Part shown: positions 54,238-62,900 of the stretch, piece by piece
Position numbering within the stretch: the stretch's first letter is position 1
Layout: each line of letters begins with the position of its first letter
Assembly: GCA_016791475.1 (NCBI GenBank)
Contig: JAEUWI010000011.1
Coordinates: 62,001-126,000 of the forward strand
Direction of reading: 5' to 3'
DNA from: Candidatus Hydrogenedentota bacterium
Lineage (GTDB): Bacteria; Hydrogenedentota; Hydrogenedentia; Hydrogenedentales; JAEUWI01
DNA length: 64,000 nt
Position numbers and translations under genes: made by a program
The notes under the pieces: generated by a model
Databases searched by the model: none
What the model was told of the DNA's origin: nothing
The model's input: the letters and a program-made list of their open reading frames with translations, nothing else

Positions 54238-56799
54238 TCAGGGCAAATAGTATTTCCCATACAAGGCGGACTCGGGGCGCGCCTTTCGCGAAAGGAGCGC
54301 CGCGGGCGGTGTCCAGCCTTCGTTCAACAGCAACGCGCTGCAGAATATCGTAGAACTCATTGTTTCCTGCACGGTGAATTCACACTGGGCGACATTCAAA
54401 GTCGGGTGGCACGACCAGCGCCGCCATACGGGAACCTCCGGCACCTTGAACGCGATCAGGTCCTTGGAACCGGGGCCCGCCGGAGAGTTCCAGACGGTGC
54501 TTCGAAGCGCACCGTACATCACGCCCGTGATGCCGTAAACCGTGATACCGGGGACCGGATCCGCGATGCCGTCCGTCATGCTCACCTCGTGCTGGATATT
54601 CACCGGATAGGCCTGCCCCAGTCCCGTGGTCCACGACATGCCCATGGGGTTCGCGCCCAGCATGAAATCAAAGTTCAGAATTGCCGCATCGCGATACTTG
54701 CTCTCTCCTGTCAACGCATGCGCGATGAGAAGCGCCCGGCCCGCGTTGGTCATATCGCTCAGACCAAAGCCCATATAGTAATCCTGATCCCGGGGCCACG
54801 TCTGCCGGTAAGGACCGCCGTCCAGATAGCCCACCAGCTTGTCGGCCTGGGGAATCAGGCGCTTCTTCATCAGTTCCTTCCGCTGGCCCTCCGGAATGAA
54901 ACTGTCCGCGCGGTGACAGAGGCTGAAATAAATCCAGGGAGAATAGTCCATCAGCGTGTAGGGCCAGGCATAGGGCGCCGGAGCGACGGCCAAAGCTTCT
55001 TTCACCCCGTCGAGGAATTGCTCCTCCCCGGTCAGCCAGAACATGCGCGCTTTCGCCATCAATAGAAACGGAATCAGATAGGAGTCCTTCTCCTCCCAAC
55101 TCACCGTGTAGGGCGCGCCACGCCCCCGATCCGCCTTTGCGGGGATCTCGATTTTTCCCAGGCTGTTTGCCGGGTTTGTGCCGAAATCGTAGGCCTTACG
55201 CGCCAGGCCCGCCCACCGTTCCGACGCCTCGGCGGCCAACGGCTTCAGATGCTCCGCAAGCTGCGCCGCCGCCGCCGCGAAAAGCAGTGAATCCCAGCGG
55301 GTCCGTCGGGAAAACGCGTAAGGGGCGTCTGAATCCATGGGCACGTGGCCGATCGTCTCCACGTGGCCCGAAACCCCGCCCTCCGGCGTCATGCTCTTGG
55401 CCCAAACCTCCAACCCAAAGGCCGCCTCGTCCAGTATATCCGGTATGCCGTTGCCCGACTCCGGTAGATTGAGCTGGCCATCCACAAAATTCTTCGGGGC
55501 GATCTCATAGGCGTTCAACAGGTCGAAAAGCACCGTGTAGTGCTGATTCCGGCGATCCCAGTCGGCCGCGTCGTGCCAGCCGCCCCACACATGCTCCGTC
55601 GCCTTCGACTTGTCCATCGTGGCCGCGTAAATATCAAAAACATTGTAGGGCTTGGGCAGGCCAAACTCTCCGTAGGCAAAGGCCACATAGCCCGATTCGT
55701 ACACCGGAGCCTGGTGGCAGATCGCCCGCTTCCACGGGGTATGGGCCGGGTCATAGGCCACGCCGCAACGCTGGTGGTAAAGGCCCCGCGCCGACGTGTA
55801 AAACGCCTCCCCATACACGTCGTCGCCCACCTGGAAAGGCCAGGATCGCCCCACGCCCGGAATGCGGATGTAGTAGCCGCCCGGTTCGTTCAACGCACCA
55901 AGATCGAGCTCGTACACATCCTCGCCCGTGATCAGCGGGGGAACGACGGACTTCTCGCCTTTCTTATCCGCCTTCGGAATGATGCGTGAATTCCTGTCCC
56001 GCAGCCGCACCGCACCCTCCAGCGCCACGGTACCGTCCGAGGCCCGAACCACCTCATACTTCGGGTACATACTGCAATCCATCGCGCCAATCTCGTACAG
56101 ATGACAGCCGAGATAGGCAAACTTCCGCGGCGCATCGGTCAGATATCCCACCTGATTCACCTTGATGGCCCGGGAGATTGTCTGGTCTTCATCGAATCGA
56201 AACGTCGCCCGCTTCTTCCCCTGTACCGCCACAGTGTAGGTCCGCCCCGATTCCATCGGCTCGGGAAGGCCCACGTAGGAATAGTGCGCGTAGTCCACCT
56301 CGGGCGCGCCCGCATAGCGCGCCGCGCCAATACCCACCAGCACCCGCCCCACCTGGGCCGGCGCGCGCGGTGTGCCATAACGTCCATCGTCGGCGCTCGT
56401 GATGCTGTACGACGAAACCGAATCCAGCTCCCCTTCCCCCGCCCGCACCCGCGCCTCGGCGATATACTGCTCCCGAAGTTTGTCCGCCGTCCGCTTGGAG
56501 GTCCAGTCCTTCTTGTCGGAATCCCTGGTCTTTTCCCAGCCTTCCGCCGCACGCTTGAGCTGACCATGGGACAGCGCGTCTATCTCCCCCACCACCTCCG
56601 CGATGTTGGAGGTGACCACAATCACCCAGCGGTCGGACAATACGAGGACCTGCTCCACGCCGTCATAACTCGGCGCGGGTATTTCCGGTATCGCCTGGGA
56701 CGACGCAGCCGGACACGCCAGGGCCCCCAGAAGTATCACCACCATCGAAAAAACCGCCGAATACCCCCGGTCCGTCAACCCACTCTGCTTCCGTTTCAT
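54238..56799 (-). CDS. Glycoside hydrolase family 9 protein (second paralog)
   Basis: A protein of 853 residues with a signal segment (GYSAVFSMVVILLGALACPA). The same order as its neighbour: the unassigned domain (YDGVEQVLVLSDRWVIVVTS), the Ig-like part (KVNQVGYLTDAPRKFAYLGC), and GH9 with GGWHDAADWDRR (Asp410, Asp413), LPESGNGIPDILDEAAFGL, LGANPMGMSWTTGLG and EFTVQETMSSTIF. The ATG at 56799 has GAGG nine bases upstream; the frame stays open another 342 bp, but that part does not resemble protein and overlaps the next gene. The two genes are a tandem duplication. The substrate could be a plant-type or self-made glucan. Confidence 0.88.
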   Translation of the reverse strand: MKRKQSGLTDRGYSAVFSMVVILLGALACPAASSQAIPEIPAPSYDGVEQVLVLSDRWVIVVTSNIAEVVGEIDALSHGQLKRAAEGWEKTRDSDKKDWTSKRTADKLREQYIAEARVRAGEGELDSVSSYSITSADDGRYGTPRAPAQVGRVLVGIGAARYAGAPEVDYAHYSYVGLPEPMESGRTYTVAVQGKKRATFRFDEDQTISRAIKVNQVGYLTDAPRKFAYLGCHLYEIGAMDCSMYPKYEVVRASDGTVALEGAVRLRDRNSRIIPKADKKGEKSVVPPLITGEDVYELDLGALNEPGGYYIRIPGVGRSWPFQVGDDVYGEAFYTSARGLYHQRCGVAYDPAHTPWKRAICHQAPVYESGYVAFAYGEFGLPKPYNVFDIYAATMDKSKATEHVWGGWHDAADWDRRNQHYTVLFDLLNAYEIAPKNFVDGQLNLPESGNGIPDILDEAAFGLEVWAKSMTPEGGVSGHVETIGHVPMDSDAPYAFSRRTRWDSLLFAAAAAQLAEHLKPLAAEASERWAGLARKAYDFGTNPANSLGKIEIPAKADRGRGAPYTVSWEEKDSYLIPFLLMAKARMFWLTGEEQFLDGVKEALAVAPAPYAWPYTLMDYSPWIYFSLCHRADSFIPEGQRKELMKKRLIPQADKLVGYLDGGPYRQTWPRDQDYYMGFGLSDMTNAGRALLIAHALTGESKYRDAAILNFDFMLGANPMGMSWTTGLGQAYPVNIQHEVSMTDGIADPVPGITVYGITGVMYGALRSTVWNSPAGPGSKDLIAFKVPEVPVWRRWSCHPTLNVAQCEFTVQETMSSTIFCSALLLNEGWTPPAALLSRKARPESALYGKYYLP

Positions 56800-57052
56800 G
56801 CGCTCTGGCCTCGCTTGTTGCTGCTCATCGGACGTGTCTACCCGCCGTTCCCCGGCATCGCTGCCGCCTGCCGCGCCCGGCGCCAGCACCCGACCCATCG
56901 GAAAAGGCTGGGATTGGGCCGAGATAGCCTCGCCGTAAACGGGCGCACCTCGTGCAGGCCGATCCATCACGACGGGTGGCCGGTACGCTGGCGATGCACG
57001 TCCGGCGGGAGCCACGACGGGGGGCAGGCGATTTACACCCGCAACTGTGGAC
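56800..57052. other. Gene-free 253-bp gap upstream of the second GH9 gene
   Basis: GC-rich, with an open but unconvincing frame. I looked for a cobalamin or other riboswitch and saw no conserved core. No promoter was recognised. Confidence 0.4.
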
Positions 57053-57676
57053 TTAATCCACGAGATGCTCCGTAACCGTCTCCGCTCCGCCGTGGCGGCG
57101 GCCGTTTTCACTGCGAAGGGGGGCCGCGGCCGGTGCGCCACCTTGTGGGCCGATCATGCCCGCCAGCCGCGCCACCAGCTCCGCCGCCTGGATCTGCACG
57201 GCGTCCGTCGCCCCGTGCAGCATCTTTTCCATCGCCACACGGCGCACCGCGCGCATCGCGTCTTCGTCCAGCTCGTCCCCGGCCACCTGGCCCGCGTACG
57301 GGCCGGGCAGGTGGAGCGGATCGCGACTCCGCGCTTCGGCGCACTGCCGCCGCGCGCGCTCTATCTCGATACTGTCCGGAAACTCGGCCTGAAGCGCGTC
57401 GAAAATCGCCAGCGCTTCGCCATAGTGCCCCGCGCAGTACAGATCCACCGCGCGACCGAACTGTTGCTTGGCATCCATCGAGGGGCGGTTCCGCGTGCCC
57501 CATCGACCGCGGGAAGCCGCACCGACCGACGCGGTCGCCTGCGGCTGGCGCGTGGTGGTCTCATGATTGATCGGAATCTTCTCGCCGCACGAGGGGCACT
57601 GCCCCATCTTGCCAATGGCCGACCGAGGCACCTGCATCTGCTGACCGCATTCGCAGGTAATGTAAAGTTTTCGCAT
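57053..57676 (-). CDS. Zinc-ribbon protein with a TPR-like helical region
   Basis: A protein of 207 residues. Cys8-x-Cys10 and Cys27-x2-Cys30 (ITCECGQQMQVP, GQCPSCGEKIPI) form a zinc ribbon of the kind often annotated in planctomycete-like proteins. After a Thr/Arg-rich linker, residues about 80-125 (AKQQFGRAVDLYCAGHYGEALAIFDAL split by family turns) look like one tetratricopeptide repeat. The rest is helical and ends in a His/Gly-rich tail. The ATG at 57676 fits the ribbon start; the Shine-Dalgarno is weak. It follows the coiled-coil zinc-ribbon gene by 93 bp in the same direction. Function unknown; a scaffold role is a guess. Confidence 0.65.
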   Translation of the reverse strand: MRKLYITCECGQQMQVPRSAIGKMGQCPSCGEKIPINHETTTRQPQATASVGAASRGRWGTRNRPSMDAKQQFGRAVDLYCAGHYGEALAIFDALQAEFPDSIEIERARRQCAEARSRDPLHLPGPYAGQVAGDELDEDAMRAVRRVAMEKMLHGATDAVQIQAAELVARLAGMIGPQGGAPAAAPLRSENGRRHGGAETVTEHLVD

Positions 57677-57769
57677 AAGGCTCTTGTATTCCACTTCGGG
57701 CGTTGGTAACACGCGCGCCGAAGTCCAAACGGACCTTGCCGGCTACCGGGCGCGTGGCCCTATTGTACC

Positions 57770-59716
57770 CTACTTGTTGAGAAAATCCGACAGCGCATCC
57801 ATCATTTGCTTCTTCTCGAGCTGGCGGCGCTGCTCGGCGCCCGCGTCCGGAGGGACCACCGTGGCCCCCGACGCCGGGCGACCGCCCGATTCGGGACCCA
57901 ACAGAATAAAACCCACGTCGCCCTCATCTTCGTCGCCTTCCCCGTCTTCCTCCTCGCTTTGCGCCCGCGCCGCCGCCAGCGCCGCCTCCAATTCCGCTAT
58001 GCGGGCCCGAGAGGCACCCAGGGCTTCGGCGAGATGCTCCTCCTCCACCTGATGCAGCGAAGAAAGCTCTTCATCGCGCTCGCGCCGCGCTTCCAGTTCG
58101 GCGATGCGCTGCTCCGCCGCAACCAGGGCCTCCCGAAGGCCCGGTGCATCCAACGCCTCCGCCGCGGACACCCGCTCCTCTTCACGATGGAGCGCCTGGC
58201 TCAAATTCATGATTTCGGCCTGAAGTTCCGCCACGGTGTGCTCCAGCGACGCCTTCACCGCCGCGCCCTCCTCCTCCGCGCGCTGAAGCGCGCGGCGAGA
58301 CTCGGAAAGCTCCGCCTGAAGCGCCGCCGCCACGGGCTCGTGGGAGGCCTTCGCCGCCGCATCCGCGCGGGCCGCCTCCAGCGATTCGTTCAATGAGGCA
58401 ACCCGGGCCGCGAGTTCCGCCGAGCTCCGCTTCAACCCGTCGTTCTCCGCCGCACTCCGGTCCTGCGCATCCTGAAGCGCCTGTAGTTCCGCAGCCAGCC
58501 GCTCCGCGCGACTCTCGGCCGACTTGGCCAGGCGCGCGTTCTTCTCCAGCTCCAGAACCGCGTCGCCCTGGCCCGCCGCCATCAATTGCAGCTCTTCCGT
58601 AAGCTTGCGGATCTGCTCGTCGCGCACCGCAAGCTCGCGCTGGAGGTGCTCCGACGCCATGCCGCGCTCGGCCTGTGCGGAAAGCGCCTCGGCCAGCGAG
58701 GCCTCAATCGCCACAATCTTTTTCTGGAGCAGCGCCTCGCTCTGGTGGGCGCCGTCCAGCGCCAGGGACGTGTCCAGACGCTCCTGTTCCAACTCTTTGA
58801 TCCGCGACTGGAGCCCCGCCATCCGCTCTTTGATTTCGTTAAAGAGCAGAACCTGCGATTCCATCGCCGCGATCTGATCCCGGGTGCTCCGGCTCGATTC
58901 TTCCCGCTGGGCCTTCAGTTCGCTCAACGACGCATTCAGCGCATTGATCTCGCGATCCTTCTGGAGCAGCAGCAGTGCGCTGTCGCCGGCTTCCGTCGTT
59001 CCCTCTTCCAGAATCGACGCCAGGCGATCACGCTCCGTCTCGGCCTGGTGCAACTGAGCCTTGAGGGTTGCAACCGCGCCCTCCAGCGCACGGAGGTTCA
59101 CCCGATCCGCCGCCGACGTCTCTTCGAGCCGTTGCAACGCCGCCGCCGACGCCCGCAGGGCGACGACTTCCGCTTCAAGCTCGCCGAAAGCGCGGTCGCG
59201 CTCGGCGAGTTCAAGGGTTAATTGCTCGCGGACTTCCCGCGCCGCGGCAAGGTCGGCGCGCACCGTCTCCAACTCGACGGTGCGCCCCGCATCGGCCCCC
59301 GCCGAGCCATCGCTCAGCGCCTGCTCCAGCTCCGCCACCCGGGCGTCTTTCTGGAGGAGCGACTGGGCAAGGGCGTCGTACTCCGTCCGGAGACGCTCCT
59401 GCGCCCCGTCCCGTTCGGAGAGGGCCACACGCGCCTGCTGGAGCAATTCCTCCAGATGCGCGGTGTGTTCCTGCTCTTTCGCCTGGCGCGCCAGATGGAT
59501 CTTATATTTGTCCGCCTTCGTCGCGGCGTATTGGAGCAAGCGCTGAAGCCGCTCGTAGCCCTCTTCGGGGGGAAGATCTTCCACACGCTGAACCGGGCCG
59601 TCTCCGCCCGGAACGATCACCATCCGCTTGCAGACGCGGCACCAACCGTCACGCCCCGCATAGGTGTCGTTAAGGTGCAGTCCTTTTCCGCAATGCTGGC
59701 ACTTGAACTCTATCAT
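57770..59716 (-). CDS. Zinc-ribbon protein with a long coiled coil
   Basis: A protein of 648 residues. The N-terminal ribbon has Cys6-x2-Cys9 and Cys26-x2-Cys29 (FKCQHCGKGLHL, GWCRVCKRM). Residues about 60 to 600 are almost entirely heptad-like, rich in Ala, Glu, Leu, Gln and Arg, so a rod of roughly 80 nm is expected if it is a continuous coiled coil. The C-terminus has an acidic patch (SEEEDGEGDEDEGD) and a short helix (LEKKQMMDALSDFLNK). It has no signal peptide, so it is probably cytoplasmic. Possible roles are in cell shape, chromosome organisation or as a scaffold; none is shown. The ribbon resembles that of the next gene, which suggests a shared partner. Confidence 0.7.
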   Translation of the reverse strand: MIEFKCQHCGKGLHLNDTYAGRDGWCRVCKRMVIVPGGDGPVQRVEDLPPEEGYERLQRLLQYAATKADKYKIHLARQAKEQEHTAHLEELLQQARVALSERDGAQERLRTEYDALAQSLLQKDARVAELEQALSDGSAGADAGRTVELETVRADLAAAREVREQLTLELAERDRAFGELEAEVVALRASAAALQRLEETSAADRVNLRALEGAVATLKAQLHQAETERDRLASILEEGTTEAGDSALLLLQKDREINALNASLSELKAQREESSRSTRDQIAAMESQVLLFNEIKERMAGLQSRIKELEQERLDTSLALDGAHQSEALLQKKIVAIEASLAEALSAQAERGMASEHLQRELAVRDEQIRKLTEELQLMAAGQGDAVLELEKNARLAKSAESRAERLAAELQALQDAQDRSAAENDGLKRSSAELAARVASLNESLEAARADAAAKASHEPVAAALQAELSESRRALQRAEEEGAAVKASLEHTVAELQAEIMNLSQALHREEERVSAAEALDAPGLREALVAAEQRIAELEARRERDEELSSLHQVEEEHLAEALGASRARIAELEAALAAARAQSEEEDGEGDEDEGDVGFILLGPESGGRPASGATVVPPDAGAEQRRQLEKKQMMDALSDFLNK

Positions 59717-59933
59717 CGTGGCAAGCCCTGTTCATGCCCGCCGGGCGCCGCCGTCGTGGCCGATAAGCCAGACGCGCCCCGGTCTTACGCCAGCATAGCA
59801 ACGCCCTTACCCCTAAACCAATCTTCTAACGCCGGGCACGGGGGCATCGCCACCCGGAATGGGGTGGCGTGCCGTTTGCGGCGCGCGGCTCATACGCCGC
59901 ATACGCCGAATGCCCGTCAACAACCTCAGCTTT

Positions 59934-62900
59934 TCAATCACGGACGTCCGTGCGGGGCGCCCGGCGCCGCGCCATCCGCGACACCGCAACCAGCAGCAAA
60001 ACTACAGCCAGCATCACCGCGCCGTCGCCGCTCCGGGCGCCGAAAAGCGCCTCAAGCGGAAGGGCGCTCGCGCCGCTCACCGCTTCGCTCTTTCCCGCCG
60101 CCGGGCCCATGCGGACCACCGCGCCGTGGCGCACCACGAAGCCCACATAGCGGACACCGTTCAACTCCAGCTCGAGGATACTGTCGTCCACGAGCCAGCC
60201 CTTGATATCCGATGCGGCAAGCCAGCCGCTTTCCTCGCCGGCCTTGTCCACGAAGTAGTAGTAGGGCGCGACATCCGAGGCTTCCACGCCGTCTTCCAGC
60301 GGTATCCAAACCCGCTGGTGGAGCGGGTAGGCCTCGTCCGGAACGATGGCATAGGTCTCACCCGTGCCGCCGGCCAGCGGTGCGGGCGTCGTCGTCAGCG
60401 TGTACACGGACACCTGGTCGTTGCCTTCCAAATTCGTGTTGATCCCGCTGGAATCGAATTCGCCATATCCCGGCTGGTAGATGGCCTCCGCCGAAGCGCC
60501 CAGGCGCTCCAGGAAGAACTCCTCCGTCTCGATGGTGAAGCTGTAGCTCAGCGGCCCGATCGATTCGCCGGAAAGCGTCGACGCGCTCACCGTGAAGGTC
60601 ACCGTGTCACCTTCCACAAACTCGCCCTCGGCGGGAACGTAGATCGCCCAGCCGTCGCGCAGGCCGACGGTATCGATCGCCAGCCACTCAACTTCCGTGC
60701 TGCTGCCGCCTTCAAACTCCACCAGACCTTCCACGGTGCTCGGATCGATCGCCGTGTCCCGGCGCAACCGGATCGCCAGCGCAGAATTGGCCCGCGCCGT
60801 CAACGTCCGGTTCTCCGTTTCCAGCGTCGGCAGGACGGGCTCGAAAAGCTCACGCGCCGGGGGCTCGCCCGCGCCCGGGAATCCATCGTTGGGCGTGCTG
60901 AAGGCGCCCGTGCCGCAGACGCTCGTGGCCCGCACCCAGTACAGATACGTGTCGGTCTGGCTTCCGGAATTGCCGGGCAGGAAGCACCCGCCGCCCGAGG
61001 AGCCGGAGGGCAGCGCGCAGCCGCCGGGTTCATCGCCGTCGATGAATTCGGCCGTATTGTCGGTGTACGCCGTTCCCGTCACCGTGGCCAACAGCTCGGC
61101 ATCTTCGGGATCGGTCGTGCGGCCGCGGAACACCTGATACTGATCCGCACCCGAAACGCGATCCCAGGTTACGCGAACCTGGCCCGGCAGGGTGCCGTTG
61201 GTTGCGAGGACATCATCCGCCACGCCGGGCGCCGTACAGGCGTCCTGGGTCAGCGGGATCTCCACCGGACTGCCGGCGGCATTCGGGGCGGTGACGCGGA
61301 TCGTCGCGCCGCGGCCCGCCGCCCCCAGATTCTCTTCGACGTTCAGGTGGATCGTGCCGGTGTTCACACCCGACCCGCCCGACTCGATGCTCACGAAGTC
61401 GCCGCTCACGATCTCCGCCTGCCAATTGAGCGGCGCGAGACCCGAGTTCCGCACGGTCAACCGCAGCTCGCCCGCCTCGCGGCTGGCGGACAGCGTGCCG
61501 GGGGTCACCCGAAGGATGGCGGGAGCATCCTGATCGTTCAACGGGTTGGTGCCCAGCGATACTTCCAGGCCGTCGTTCGCGCCGTCGCGATCCGTATCCG
61601 AAAGAGACGGATTGGTTCCGGCCGAGAACTCGTCCCGGTTCGCCAGGCCGTCGCCGTCGTTGTCGTCATCCGCACCGCTGTTCAAATTGCCGAAATACTC
61701 GCGTTCCCAGGTGTCGGAAAGGCCGTCGGCGTCCGTGTCGTCATTCGTCAGCACCACCGCCTTCTCGAGGCTGGCACCCTGCGCATCCGTGGCGCGAAGC
61801 CGCACGCTGAACCGGGCGCTCGCGTCGAAGGTCAGGAGCTGGGTGGTCGCCAGGGAGCTACCCGTCACTTTGAAGAGCGCGTTGTTCGTCGCCCCTTCGC
61901 CGTTTACCAGACTGAAGGTGTGCGTGTCGCCCAGATCCTGGTCGATGGCGAACAAACGGGCCACCGTGGTGTCCGCGGGGACATTGTCCAGAATGCCGGT
62001 CGGCGTCACCACAAGGTCCGCGGGCGCGTCATTCTCATCCGTCACTTCTACGACGAAGACGGACTCGATGTTCAGACGCTGGCCGTCCGAAACACGGACC
62101 CGGATGCTCAACATGCGGCCCTTTTCGAAGTCGAGCGCCGACGCGCTCCGCAGCTCGTCGCCCTCGATCACAAACTGGCTGTTGTCCGTCGAGCCTTCCC
62201 CCGCCACGAGCAGGTACACGTGATCATCGTCGAAATCATCGTCCGTCGTTTCAAACGTGCCGACCAGCGTGCCCGCGGGCTGATTTTCAGCGATAACGCC
62301 GCCATTGAGATTGAACCCGCTCGGGCTGTCGTTGGTATTCTCCACCACAATCGGGAAGATCGCCTCCACGAAGGCACCCGCCGGATCCGTGCTGCGAACC
62401 CGGACGCTATGACCCGTCTGGGCCTCGTAGTCGATGGTTCCGTTTGTCACCAGCGCGTTTTCGCTGATTGCAAAGAGACCGTTGCCCGTGGCGCCGTCGC
62501 CCTCCACCAGCGTATAGGCGTGCACGCCCGCGCGATCCTCGTCCGCCGTGCTGAAGGTGCCGACCGTACTGCGCAGCGCCGCATTTTCCACCACCACGTT
62601 GTTGGAGAGCGTAATGCTCTGGGGCAGATCGTTCGCGTCAATCACCGTAACGATGAGCGCTCTGGCGAAAACACCGTCCTGTCCGTCTTCCGACTGAACA
62701 CGAATGCTGTAGGAAGAACGGGATTCGAAGTTCAGCGGTCCGCCGGTGCGCACTTCGTTGCCCGCAATTGTAAACAGGCCGTTGTCCGAATCGCCCTCAC
62801 CCGCGGCAAGCGTGTAGCTGTGAACATCGCCCACGTCCAGATCGGTCGTGGTCAACACACCCACCGGGGTACCCGCTGGCAGATTTTCGGCCACACTCGA

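Noticed and set aside
56800-57052. Cobalamin or other riboswitch before the second GH9 gene
   Set aside because: Some GC-rich segments looked suggestive, but none of the conserved core blocks could be found.
56800-57141. N-terminal extension of the second GH9 protein
   Set aside because: It would place the signal peptide 115 residues inside the protein and overlaps the zinc-ribbon gene; the ATG at 56799 has a good ribosome site.
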